DNA of 15,231 nucleotides from CAYOMP01 sp964405075 (GCA_964405075.1 CAYOMP010000053.1:1-15231); one strand, 5' to 3'; positions 1 to 7,663 are shown, numbered from the stretch's first letter. The notes: generated by a model not told the origin, from the sequence alone. Program-made: numbers and translations.

Positions 1-1337
1 GGACCACAGCTTATATTTGTAATATTAACTCTCACACCGAAGTTTTGTAATGTCTGTTGAAGCTTAGTAGCAGTTTCTTTTAAATGTTGATTTGATTCAC
101 CTGTAGCAGATTTATCACCTGCTGATAATAAGCTAATCGGAGGAAATTCGTATACCTTTTGCTGTATTTCGTCAGAATCAAGCGCAGTTTTTGCTATTTC
201 CTCTTTTACGTCATCTAGATTTTGTTGCTGTTCTTCCTTTGATGAACGTGGATTAATATGATGTTTTGGCGACTCTATTATATTGTCAGATTCCTTGAAT
301 TCATTTTTGCTAGTTTCATTATTGTAAAGAGTTTCTGAATCATTCTTAACCATTTGTGGATCATTAATAACAGCTTCAACCTCTCTTGCAAATAACTCTT
401 CAATATTACCTGCAACTAGTTGATCTGCCTGAGCTAACAATTCATCTTCCTCATTTGTATTTTCCTCAATAATAAATGGAGCATCGCCGCGATCAATTTT
501 TACCATAGACAAATCTATGTCATCTTTAACTGCACTAATTTCTTTTTCAATATCATCGAGCTTAATTTCGTGAAGATCATCCTTCTTAGTTTTATTTTTA
601 GGAATAGCTGTATCAATTGAGACGCCTTCTGCCTTTTTGTTAAGACGTTTTTCCTGGCGTTTCAGATTAACTTCTTCTCTATGTTCACGATATTTTTCAT
701 TTCCAACCTTGGCTGTTTCGTAGACTTTATCACTACTTTTCTTAACACTGCTGTAAAATGATTTTTCAGTAAGTAAAACAATTCCTATAATACCTAATGC
801 AATTACAGCAATAAATGCACCTACTTTACCAAACGCATATGTGAGTCCTTTACAAATCATACCACCTACAATACCTCCAGAGGTATGATTTACAACTGCA
901 TAATCGTAGAATTCTTTAGCAGTAGTATTTTGTCCATAGGAATCTGAAATTAATTGTGAAAATGAACATATACATATAAGTAAAATTGTGGCAGAAACAA
1001 TTTTGAGTACAACTCTTCTGTCTCCTAAATTTGCAATACAAAACATAGCACCAATAAATATAACAACTGGTAATATATATTCAATAATTCCAAAGGTACC
1101 AAAAGCTACGTTACTCACTACAACGCCGAATTTACCTGCTATTCCAAAATTACTGATAAGCATAAAAATTGAAAAAGCCATAAACAGAACAAATATAGTT
1201 TCTTTTACAAAAAAGCTGGTGTCTTGTTGGTTTTTATTTGAACTATTTCTTTTTCGTGTATTTTTTTTCTTTGAAGTATTAGATTTATTTGTACTCCTTT
1301 TTCTAGAAGAAGTACTCTTTTTTTTATTAGCGCTCAT
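1..1337 (-). CDS. ftsK: DNA translocase FtsK/SpoIIIE family, N-terminal part (runs off left edge)
   Basis: Membrane-anchored, ATP-driven DNA pump that clears chromosome DNA from the division septum or moves it into the forespore. About 445 codons are present and the gene continues beyond base 1. The first 40 residues are very basic (Lys, Arg, Ser, Asn). Hydrophobic segments follow at about residues 44-62, 84-103, 108-128 and 168-189, matching the four-helix FtsK membrane domain. An acidic, low-complexity linker comes next. The last visible residues include FPPISLL and end in NITNISCG, the conserved start of the FtsK motor (alpha/beta part). The Walker motifs and the gamma domain lie outside the window, so FtsK and SpoIIIE cannot be told apart. 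The ATG at 1335-1337 has a GGGAGGG ribosome binding site. Its neighbour tepA is also found beside spoIIIE/ftsK in Bacillus. Confidence 0.93.
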   Translation of the reverse strand, partial: MSANKKKSTSSRKRSTNKSNTSKKKNTRKRNSSNKNQQDTSFFVKETIFVLFMAFSIFMLISNFGIAGKFGVVVSNVAFGTFGIIEYILPVVIFIGAMFCIANLGDRRVVLKIVSATILLICICSFSQLISDSYGQNTTAKEFYDYAVVNHTSGGIVGGMICKGLTYAFGKVGAFIAVIALGIIGIVLLTEKSFYSSVKKSSDKVYETAKVGNEKYREHREEVNLKRQEKRLNKKAEGVSIDTAIPKNKTKKDDLHEIKLDDIEKEISAVKDDIDLSMVKIDRGDAPFIIEENTNEEDELLAQADQLVAGNIEELFAREVEAVINDPQMVKNDSETLYNNETSKNEFKESDNIIESPKHHINPRSSKEEQQQNLDDVKEEIAKTALDSDEIQQKVYEFPPISLLSAGDKSATGESNQHLKETATKLQQTLQNFGVRVNITNISCG

Positions 1338-1365
1338 AAAACGCCCTCCCTACTACTATAATTAC

Positions 1366-1382
1366 CTAGTCTTAAATACTAG
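1366..1382. repeat. Imperfect 17-bp palindrome upstream of ftsK
   Basis: The sequence CTAGTCTTAAATACTAG is symmetric at 14 of 16 non-central positions. It sits in the 99-base gap between the uppP stop and the ftsK start, about 28 bases before the ftsK ATG. It could be an operator or a weak RNA hairpin. I found no convincing -35/-10 pair for ftsK here, so its role is unknown. In an AT-rich gap a palindrome of this quality can arise by chance. Confidence 0.35.
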
Positions 1383-1436
1383 CTTAAAAATCTCTTATGC
1401 TGAATCGAAGCAAGCACATAGTTTACAGATTTAATT

Positions 1437-2315
1437 TCAAATTGTTAAAAAGAATCCGATTATTGCTACAATACCTACAATTAAGCAATAGACTGAAAAA
1501 ATTTTGAATTTCTTCTCTTTAACTATAATAAGCATTACTTTTATTGAAATAAAACCTACTATTGTTGCTACAACTGTTCCTATCAAATAATAAGTCATTT
1601 CCATTGGTGCTATTGCCACCTTGCCTATATCCTTTAAATCAAGAACTGCTGCACCTAAGATTGCTGGTATTGACATAAGGAACGAATATTTTACGGCAAA
1701 TTTCTTATTAAATCCACTTAATAAACATGCTGTAATTGTTGTTCCTGAACGTGATAAACCAGGTAATGTTGCAATTCCCTGACAAATACCAATTACAAAT
1801 GCGTTGTTATATGATACGTTCTTAGGCGTTTTATCACCAGAAGGTGTTCTATCAGCAATAAACAATAAAATAGCTGTAATTATTAAACACACACCAGGAA
1901 CAATCAAAAAGCCCGAAATCATTTCTATTAAATCTTTTGCAACATATCCAATAATCCCCGTTGGAATTGTGGAACATATTATCAGCATCACAAATTTTCT
2001 GTATGCATTATTAACAATACGTTTATATGTATTATCTTCTTTTTTAATTATATTTTTGAAAAATATAATTACATTATTTATACTATCAAAAAGAATAGAA
2101 AAACCTTCTGCTATTAATCGAACTACATCTTTGAAATATACTATAAAAATAGCTACCAGTGTTCCAACATGAAGCATTATATCAAACATTAATCCTGTAT
2201 CCAGATCAACATTAAACAATTGCTTAAAAATTGCAAGATGCCCCGAACTGCTTACAGGTAAAAATTCTGTTAAACCTTGTATTATCCCCATAATAATTGC
2301 TTCAAATAATGTCAT
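1437..2315 (-). CDS. uppP: Undecaprenyl-diphosphatase UppP (BacA family)
   Basis: Integral membrane phosphatase that converts undecaprenyl pyrophosphate to undecaprenyl phosphate, recycling the lipid carrier for peptidoglycan and other envelope polymers. Extra copies classically give bacitracin resistance. The 292 residues contain both family signatures: GLTEFLPVSSSGH at residues 14-26 (E17, S22-S24, H26) and PGLSRSGTT at about 185-193 (R189). Many hydrophobic helices span the length, with a polar insert at about residues 90-107 containing KKEDNTYKR. The ATG at 2313-2315 is preceded by a GGAGGA ribosome binding site. The gene lies between tepA and ftsK on the same strand but has its own promoter at 2362-2390, so it need not be co-transcribed with tepA. 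The length is slightly above the usual 265-280 residues because of the polar insert. Confidence 0.96.
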   Translation of the reverse strand: MTLFEAIIMGIIQGLTEFLPVSSSGHLAIFKQLFNVDLDTGLMFDIMLHVGTLVAIFIVYFKDVVRLIAEGFSILFDSINNVIIFFKNIIKKEDNTYKRIVNNAYRKFVMLIICSTIPTGIIGYVAKDLIEMISGFLIVPGVCLIITAILLFIADRTPSGDKTPKNVSYNNAFVIGICQGIATLPGLSRSGTTITACLLSGFNKKFAVKYSFLMSIPAILGAAVLDLKDIGKVAIAPMEMTYYLIGTVVATIVGFISIKVMLIIVKEKKFKIFSVYCLIVGIVAIIGFFLTI

Positions 2316-2361
2316 ATGTATCCTCCATTCTGCCCAAAACTATAACTACCCATATTGATTT

Positions 2362-2390
2362 ATTATATCATTTTTTACGCTAGTTGTCAT
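2362..2390 (-). promoter_or_regulatory. Sigma-A-type promoter for uppP
   Basis: On the minus strand an ATGACA -35 box (2385-2390, 5 of 6 consensus bases) is separated by exactly 17 bases from a perfect TATAAT -10 box (2362-2367). The uppP start codon is about 47 bases downstream of the -10. This indicates that uppP is transcribed independently of tepA. Confidence 0.75.
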
Positions 2391-2391
2391 T

Positions 2392-2407
2392 ATGAGAATT
2401 TTCTCAT
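2392..2407. promoter_or_regulatory. Palindrome abutting the uppP -35 box (possible operator)
   Basis: ATGAGAA-TT-TTCTCAT is a perfect inverted repeat with 7-base arms and a 2-base spacer. It starts 2 bases upstream of the uppP -35 box, and a further half-site TTCTCAT occurs at 2460-2466. The placement fits a regulator-binding site. It is not a Fur, PerR, LexA or Rex box that I recognise, so the cognate regulator is unknown. Confidence 0.45.
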
Positions 2408-2528
2408 TTACAAACTGACCTGAGAGTATTTCACGTCGAATTCTTATAAGCATACATAATTCTCATACGCATTTTTGTATATATTCACGAAGTGGTTATT
2501 GTAAGCAGAACAGACAATGGAGTATTAA

Positions 2529-3227
2529 CTATTTAGTATTAATTAACTGATGCATTTTCGCAACAGCTTCCTTAATACCGCCTACTTCATTAATTAACCC
2601 TTCTTCTACAGCCTGAGCTCCAACAAGTATTGTACCAAGGTCTTTCGTTAAGATACCATTTTGTATCATCATTTCCTCAAGGCGTTCTTTTTTTATTTGA
2701 CTATGATCAGCTATAAATTTAACAATTCTATCCTGAATAAGTTTGAAATAATCAAATGTCTGAGGGGCACCAATAACTGTTCCACTCATTCTGACAGGAT
2801 GTACAATCATTGTTCCACTAGGTACAATAAATGAATAGTTAGTTGAAACTGCCAATGGAACACCTATTGAATGACTGCCTCCCAAAACCAAAGAAACCGT
2901 TGGTTTACTTAAAGAAGCTATCATCTCTGCTATTGCCAAACCACTTTCAACATCACCACCCACGGTATTTATTATAATCAAAACTCCTTCAATACTACTA
3001 TTGTCTTCTATAGCTGCCAGTTGAGGTAAAACATGTTCATATTTTGTCGCCTTGGAATTCTGACTTAAACATTCATGACCTTCTATTTCTCCTATAATTG
3101 ACAGCAGATATATTTTACTATTATTTGAGTTTTTATCTAGCGTTAATTGACCGTTTTCCTTTATTAATTCATTTCTTTCTTTTTGGTTTTCAAGTTTAAC
3201 TGATTCATCATTTTTTTCTTTACTCAT
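2529..3227 (-). CDS. tepA: TepA-like ClpP-family serine protease
   Basis: Cytoplasmic ClpP-fold peptidase related to B. subtilis TepA (YmfB), a protein linked to preprotein translocation and spore-protein processing. It belongs to the Clp/crotonase superfamily but is not housekeeping ClpP. In the 232 residues, the first 38 or so form a charged, low-complexity tail. The ClpP-like core follows: INTVGGDVESGLAIAEMIA (oxyanion region, from about residue 86), GGSHSIG with the likely nucleophile S120, IVHPVR with the likely catalytic H143, and a candidate Asp near D196 in LTKDLGT. It ends with EEGLINEVGG, as in the family. The ATG at 3225-3227 has an AAGGGG ribosome binding site. The tepA-ftsK/spoIIIE neighbourhood resembles Bacillus, except that uppP lies between them here. 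The true substrate is unknown. Confidence 0.9.
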   Translation of the reverse strand: MSKEKNDESVKLENQKERNELIKENGQLTLDKNSNNSKIYLLSIIGEIEGHECLSQNSKATKYEHVLPQLAAIEDNSSIEGVLIIINTVGGDVESGLAIAEMIASLSKPTVSLVLGGSHSIGVPLAVSTNYSFIVPSGTMIVHPVRMSGTVIGAPQTFDYFKLIQDRIVKFIADHSQIKKERLEEMMIQNGILTKDLGTILVGAQAVEEGLINEVGGIKEAVAKMHQLINTK

Positions 3228-3258
3228 ATTTAACCCCTTCTCAATTTTATCAAATTAT

Positions 3259-3280
3259 AAAAAACACGCTTTGCGAGTTT
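3259..3280 (-). terminator. Hairpin with U-tract in the tepA leader region
   Basis: On the minus strand AAACUCGC-AAA-GCGUGUUU forms an 8-bp stem with one U-U mismatch, followed by a run of U residues. It resembles a small intrinsic terminator but lies only 31 bases upstream of the tepA start on the same strand. It could end a short transcript, act as an attenuator, or be a decayed terminator. The stem is short and has a tri-loop, so the call is tentative. Confidence 0.4.
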
Positions 3281-3344
3281 CTTAAATTATCGCGACGCTC
3301 GTCAAAAATCTATATAAATACAATTTTCTCCTCGTTGTTCGCGT

Positions 3345-3386
3345 AAAAAAATAAGCCCTAAAAGTTTCCTTTTAAGACTTATTTTT
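3345..3386 (-). terminator. Strong rho-independent terminator after metY
   Basis: Inverted repeat 3349-3364 / 3369-3384 gives a 16-bp uninterrupted stem (a few G-U pairs when read as minus-strand RNA) with a GAAA tetraloop, flanked by a U-tract on the minus-strand transcript. It begins about 30 bases beyond the metY stop. The plus-strand transcript would also end in a run of U residues, so the element could act in both directions. Only minus-strand genes flank it. Confidence 0.9.
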
Positions 3387-3416
3387 ATCATTTGAAATAT
3401 TTCTATACGTTAAATA

Positions 3417-4703
3417 TTATATTTTATCAATAGCCTGAGCTAAATCCTCGATAATGTCATCTACATTTTCAATACCAACACTTAATCTAATTAAATCAGC
3501 TGCAACACCAGCTTCTTTTAATTGTTCTTCATTCATCTGTCTATGTGTATGGCTGGCTGGGTGAAGTACAGAAGTTCTAGCATCTGCTACATGTGTAACA
3601 ATTGCAGCTAATTTTAGATTATCCATCATATCACTTGCTGCTTGTCTTCCGCCTTTTAAACCAAAAGAAATAACACCACAACCACCATTTGGCATATATT
3701 TCTGAGCAAGGTCATAATATTTGTTAGATTTTAATCCAGAATAATTTACCCAAGCTACTTTTTCATGTGCTTCTAAAAATTCAGCTACTTTTTGTGCGTT
3801 TTCACAATGTCTTTGAACTCTCAAATGCAATGATTCTAATCCAAGGTTAAGAAGAAAAGCATTTTGTGGTGACTGAATAGAACCTAAGTCCCTCATTAAC
3901 TGAGATGTTGCTTTTGTAATATAAGCGCCTTTACCAAACTTCTTAGTATATACAATACCATGGTATGTTTCGTCTGGTGTAGTTAATCCTGGGAATTTGT
4001 CTGCATGTGCATCCCAATCAAAATTACCGCTATCTACGATACAACCACCTACACAAGCAGCATGTCCATCCATATATTTAGATGTTGAATGTGTTACAAT
4101 ATCAGCTCCCCATTCAAATGGTCTACAATTAATAGGTGTAGCAAATGTATTATCAACAATTAATGGAACACCATGTGAGTGTGCTGCTGTAGCAAATTTT
4201 TCAATATCTAAAACTACCAATGCAGGATTTGCAATTGATTCACCAAATACACATTTAGTATTTGGTTTGAAAGCTTTATTTAATTCTTCTAATGAAACAT
4301 CTGGATCAACAAATGTACATTCAACACCCATTTTCTTTAATGTGTTTCCTAAAAGATTAAATGTTCCACCATATACTGAACTTGAACAAATTACATGATC
4401 TCCTACTTCGCAAATATTATGTACAGCATAAAATGTAGCTGCCTGACCTGAAGATGTAAGCATAGCTGCATAACCACCTTCCAGCTCGCATATTTTCTTA
4501 GCTACATAATCATTAGTAGGATTTTGTAGTCTTGAGTAGAAATACCCATCTTCTTCTAAATCAAACAAACGTCCCATTTGTTCACTTGATTCGTATTTAT
4601 AAGTTGTACTTTGATAAATTGGTAAAATTCTAGGCTCTCCATTTTTTGGTTCCCAACCTGACTGAACACATACCGTTTCAGGTTTATACTGTTTTTTGCT
4701 CAT
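3417..4703 (-). CDS. metY: O-acetylhomoserine sulfhydrylase (PLP-dependent)
   Basis: Cytoplasmic PLP enzyme that joins O-acetylhomoserine with sulfide (or methanethiol) to make homocysteine (or methionine), i.e. direct sulfhydrylation. The 428 residues match the Cys/Met metabolism PLP family at the length typical of MetY; cystathionine synthases and lyases are nearer 380-400. Visible landmarks are YSRLQNPTND (about 56-65), the phosphate-binding SSGQAA (84-89), D184 in VDNTFATP (pyridine-nitrogen contact) and the Schiff-base lysine K209 in THSTSKYMDGH. The ATG at 4701-4703 has a GGAGGAG ribosome binding site and starts 20 bases after the M16 peptidase stop, so the two are probably one transcript ending at the 3345-3386 terminator. 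I found no SAM riboswitch or T-box upstream. Specificity for acetyl over succinyl homoserine is a family-level inference. Confidence 0.93.
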   Translation of the reverse strand: MSKKQYKPETVCVQSGWEPKNGEPRILPIYQSTTYKYESSEQMGRLFDLEEDGYFYSRLQNPTNDYVAKKICELEGGYAAMLTSSGQAATFYAVHNICEVGDHVICSSSVYGGTFNLLGNTLKKMGVECTFVDPDVSLEELNKAFKPNTKCVFGESIANPALVVLDIEKFATAAHSHGVPLIVDNTFATPINCRPFEWGADIVTHSTSKYMDGHAACVGGCIVDSGNFDWDAHADKFPGLTTPDETYHGIVYTKKFGKGAYITKATSQLMRDLGSIQSPQNAFLLNLGLESLHLRVQRHCENAQKVAEFLEAHEKVAWVNYSGLKSNKYYDLAQKYMPNGGCGVISFGLKGGRQAASDMMDNLKLAAIVTHVADARTSVLHPASHTHRQMNEEQLKEAGVAADLIRLSVGIENVDDIIEDLAQAIDKI

Positions 4704-4723
4704 TGTTTCTCCTCCGCTATTTA

Positions 4724-5944
4724 TTATTTATTTCCCATTATAGATATGGAAATATTATTTGTATTTATATATTTATCTATTATAGACATTATATCTTTTT
4801 GAGATACCATATCAATCTGTCTTATTGTTTCATCAATAGTAATTACTTTGTCAAATTGTAAAATTGACTTTGCATTGTTTTCCATTCTGTTTTGAGTGCT
4901 TTCTGAACCAATAATTAATTCTGTCTTTATTTCCTCTTTTGCATTTATCAATTCGTATTCACTTATAGGATTATTAATTATTTCCTTAAAAACACCATCT
5001 ATTTCCTCTTGAATATCATCTAATTGACTTGGATTAAAGGCTGCATACACTTGAAATAATCCAGCATTTTTAAAGGTGCTTCCATATGAATATATTGAAT
5101 ATACCAATCCTAATTCTTCTCTGATACGCTGAAATAATCTTGAATTAACACTTCCACCAATTATTGAATTAAGAACAGTAAATGCATATCGTTCTTCTGA
5201 AACAGAGGTTATCGCATCATATGCTATATCTAAATGCATTTGTTCAATATCCTTTTTCTTGTGTAAAGAACATTTGTTAAATACAGGAACTGTATAATTA
5301 TTTACACTATCTCCTTTTTCTATTACACCAAAATATTTTTCTAATTGCAAGCTAATATTTTCCTGATTGAAGTTACCAGCAATAGAAATAACAGTATTTG
5401 CTCCAGTATAGTGAGCATGTTTATATTCAAGAATCTGTTCTCTGGTAAAACTATTAACATTTTTCTTGTCACCAGAAATTATATAACCTAATGGATGATT
5501 CTTCCATACTTCCTTTTGAAGTAATTCATGAACCATATCCTCAGGTGAATCTTCGTACATATCTATCTCATCGGCAATGATATATTTTTCTCTACTTAAA
5601 TCACTTTCATCTATTACTGAATTAATATACATATCACTCAATAAATCTAATGCTTTGTCCAAATGTACGTCTAAGGTTCTTACATAAAACGATGTGCATT
5701 CCTTTCCAGTAAACGCATTCAGGTTACCTCCTAATCTGGCTGTTAAATCAGCAATGTCTTTTGCTGATTTACTAGTTGTCCCTTTAAATAGCATATGTTC
5801 AATAACATGTGAAATACCATTATTTTCAACAGTTTCATATGCTGAACCGGTGTTTACCCAAACCCCTATGGAAACTGAACGTAGATATGGAATATGTTCT
5901 GTAATGACTTTAATATTATTACTTAGCGAAAAGTATTTTATCAT
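4724..5944 (-). CDS. M16 family zinc metallopeptidase (insulinase-like)
   Basis: Probable cytoplasmic zinc peptidase of the pitrilysin/insulinase clan, similar to Bacillus YmxG/MlpA-type proteins. The 406 residues have two halves. The N-terminal half carries the inverted zinc motif HVIEH (H46, E49, H50) followed by the third ligand E126 in ADEIDMYEDSPED, at the spacing expected for M16 enzymes. The C-terminal half has the non-catalytic partner-domain signature SRLFQRIREELGLVYS. No signal peptide is seen. Start ATG is at 5942-5944; AGAGGA lies about 11 bases upstream, a rather distant ribosome binding site. A TATAAA at 5968-5973 could be a -10 box, but its -35 would lie within the upstream terminator and is poor. 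The gene is followed closely by metY; no functional link between the two is known to me. The peptide substrate is unknown. Confidence 0.92.
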   Translation of the reverse strand: MIKYFSLSNNIKVITEHIPYLRSVSIGVWVNTGSAYETVENNGISHVIEHMLFKGTTSKSAKDIADLTARLGGNLNAFTGKECTSFYVRTLDVHLDKALDLLSDMYINSVIDESDLSREKYIIADEIDMYEDSPEDMVHELLQKEVWKNHPLGYIISGDKKNVNSFTREQILEYKHAHYTGANTVISIAGNFNQENISLQLEKYFGVIEKGDSVNNYTVPVFNKCSLHKKKDIEQMHLDIAYDAITSVSEERYAFTVLNSIIGGSVNSRLFQRIREELGLVYSIYSYGSTFKNAGLFQVYAAFNPSQLDDIQEEIDGVFKEIINNPISEYELINAKEEIKTELIIGSESTQNRMENNAKSILQFDKVITIDETIRQIDMVSQKDIMSIIDKYINTNNISISIMGNK

Positions 5945-5975
5945 TAAATAATTAATCCTCTCATTATTTTATATA

Positions 5976-6011
5976 GTAAAAAGAACGTAAAACAATAAGT
6001 CCTACGTTCTT
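5976..6011 (-). terminator. Rho-independent terminator after the CFI-box gene
   Basis: Minus-strand RNA AAGAACGUAGGAC-UUAUU-GUUUUACGUUCUU gives a 13-bp stem (two G-U pairs) with a 5-base loop, directly followed by a U-tract (5978-5982 on the plus strand). It lies 25 bases beyond the stop of the CFI-box reading frame and ends the yebC transcription unit. That the terminator stands at the end of the second half suggests both halves belong to one gene. Confidence 0.88.
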
Positions 6012-6035
6012 GTATGTCTAATGTAAATATTAACC

Positions 6036-6809
6036 CTAGTGGCAATATTTTTCTTCCAAATCTCGAACCATCTGATAATACAAATCCTTACAATCGTGGT
6101 TCTTGTCTTCTTCTATTAAGTGAATACAAGGATTAAGATATTCTTCCCAAACATGCTTGTACACTTCATCAGAATTATTCAATTTATTTATTCTCTTAAC
6201 TATTGTAGGTGCAATGTCATAATATTCAGCTATTTTGTCCTCACCATCAGGCTCATTCATCAAAAAGCCATCTCTATAGTTTCTTAACAAATTCAACTCA
6301 TAACAATCGTCGCCTTTGCCCAAAGTCTTGCAAACAGCAGTTGTTATATAGCACAATTTGCTTCTAAAACCTTCGTTAATTTTATCAAAATTAGCTTTGC
6401 CAACATTAGCCTTAGGAAACTGTGTATTCCATGCAAGTAATATTTCATCTGCTAATTTATCAGAGAAAGAACCTTTATACTCAAGAACAAAAGGTATAAC
6501 ATATACAGCTAAAGTAAGATTATAATCTAATAATAACTTTTATTTAGCTCCCTTTTTTTCAATAGCATCATATTTGGCACAAACAGCATCAATAATTGCT
6601 GTTGATATAGCATTAAGCAATTCATCTTTTTCTTCTGAAAAAGTATATGCATTATTAATTTCATCTAGTAAAAATTCATTGTTATTATACATTGTTTTGA
6701 ATTCGTACTCATAACTATCTCTCTTAAATGTTTTCGAAGGATCTTCTCTATCTGTTATAAGCTTTGGAAATCCTTGCAATGAATTCTTTAGAATATCACT
6801 AAAATCCAT
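6036..6809 (-). pseudogene. CFI-box domain protein, split by an in-frame TAA
   Basis: One reading frame of 258 codons is interrupted only by a TAA at 6540-6542 (codon 90). The first part encodes 89 residues (MDFSDILKNSLQ to KKGAK). After the stop the same frame stays open for 167 codons, beginning KLLLDYNLTLAVYVIPFVLE and ending EEKYCH. The second part has the Cys-rich motif CYITTAVC, then GDDCYEL and LRNYRD, which I recognise as a CFI-box domain, a C-terminal Cys motif of unknown function. I chose the ATG at 6807-6809 because AAGGAGG precedes it; an upstream in-frame ATG at 6839 has no such site. No start codon lies between the stop and the TTG at 6354-6356, so a separate gene could not include about 61 family-like residues. 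Either the gene is a recent pseudogene, or the stop is read through, or it is a sequence error. It lies 37 bases after yebC. Confidence 0.8.
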
Positions 6810-6846
6810 TTTTTCCTCCTTGATAAACCCCATTATCATCTATTTT

Positions 6847-7575
6847 CTATTCATCCCAGTTGTGATGTACTGTCTGAACGTCATCATCTTCATCAAGTAA
6901 ATCAAGAATTCTATTAATTTTCTTAATATCTTCTTCATTAGTAAGTTCAACCCATGTCTGTGGAATCATAGTTACTTCTGCTTCAACCATTGGGATATTA
7001 GCATCTTCTAAAGCTTGTCTAACTGCTGAAAAATCGTCTGGAGCAGTAGTTATTTCATAACTATCTTCTTCTTCATTGAAGTCGTCTGCACCTGCATCTA
7101 ATGCAATCATCATTAATTCATCTGCATCCATAGTGCACTCTTCTTTATCAATAATAATCTGCCCTTTCTCATCAAACATAAATGAAACGCAACCCTGAGT
7201 TCCAATACTTCCGCCACCTTTTGTAAAGGCATTTCTTACGTTAGAAGCTGTTCTGTTTTTGTTATCAGTTAAAGCGTTTACAATAATAGCTGTACCGCTT
7301 GGACCATAACCTTCATATGTAACATTTTCATAATTTACTGAACCTAAATCTCCGGCAGCCTTCTTAATACCTCTTTCAATTGTATCATTTGGCATATTGT
7401 TAGCTTTAGCCTTTGCAATAACATCACGTAATCTACTGTTATTTGCAGGATCAGCTCCACCATCTTTAACAGCTACTGCAATTTCTCTTCCAATAATTGT
7501 AAAAATTTTACCTTTTGCAGCATCATTTTTTTCTTTTTTGTGTTTAATATTCGCAAATTTTGAATGTCCTGACAT
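6847..7575 (-). CDS. yebC: YebC/PmpR family (TACO1-like) protein
   Basis: Cytoplasmic protein of the YebC/TACO1 family. It was long annotated as a transcriptional regulator; more recent work links family members to translation, including relief of ribosome stalling at proline-rich stretches. The 242 residues begin with the hallmark MSGHSKFANIKHKK and continue with NNSRLRDVIAKAKANNMP, YEGYGPSGTAIIVNALTDN, NKNRTASNVR and an acidic C-terminal domain, the full three-domain layout at normal length. The ATG at 7573-7575 has an AAGGAG ribosome binding site 9 bases upstream. A good promoter at 7632-7660 shows that it starts its own transcript, shared with the interrupted CFI-box gene, up to the terminator at 5976-6011. 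Which of the two proposed roles applies here cannot be told from sequence. Confidence 0.96.
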   Translation of the reverse strand: MSGHSKFANIKHKKEKNDAAKGKIFTIIGREIAVAVKDGGADPANNSRLRDVIAKAKANNMPNDTIERGIKKAAGDLGSVNYENVTYEGYGPSGTAIIVNALTDNKNRTASNVRNAFTKGGGSIGTQGCVSFMFDEKGQIIIDKEECTMDADELMMIALDAGADDFNEEEDSYEITTAPDDFSAVRQALEDANIPMVEAEVTMIPQTWVELTNEEDIKKINRILDLLDEDDDVQTVHHNWDE

Positions 7576-7631
7576 TTTAATAAACTCCTTTTCTATATAA
7601 AAACTATTTAAAATTCAAACGACCACCCACA

Positions 7632-7660
7632 ATTTTATCATTAAAGGGTATGAATTTCAA
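7632..7660 (-). promoter_or_regulatory. Sigma-A-type promoter for yebC
   Basis: The minus strand reads TTGAAA (7655-7660), a 17-base spacer, then TAAAAT (7632-7637). Both boxes match consensus at 5 of 6 bases. The -10 lies about 57 bases before the yebC ATG, and the promoter begins within 4 bases of the upstream gene's stop, leaving no room for a terminator between them. Read-through from the upstream cluster is therefore possible. Confidence 0.65.
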
Positions 7661-7663
7661 GTA

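Noticed and set aside
988..1434. Plus-strand open frame of 148 codons
   Set aside because: It lies antisense to the conserved FtsK N-terminus, is Phe/Leu-rich low-complexity sequence, and has no ribosome binding site.
3300..3305. TTGACG as a -35 box for tepA
   Set aside because: No acceptable -10 lies 16-18 bases downstream; the nearby TATAAT at 3254-3259 is too far away.
3997..4398. Plus-strand open frame of 133 codons
   Set aside because: It is antisense to the most conserved part of metY and has no recognisable domain; the frame is kept open by metY codon use.
5945..6035. SAM riboswitch or T-box ahead of the peptidase-metY unit
   Set aside because: The 91-base gap is filled by the upstream terminator and a short leader, with no room for, or signature of, either element.
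6036..6356. Treating the CFI-box part as a separate small gene starting at TTG 6356
   Set aside because: The same frame is open and family-like for 61 codons upstream of that TTG, there is no clear ribosome binding site, and it is in phase with the upstream half. One interrupted gene fits better.
7576..7663. Intrinsic terminator between the CNNM-type gene and yebC
   Set aside because: AAATTCA/TGAATTT arms exist but are far apart, with no proper U-tract; the same bases form a good yebC promoter instead.
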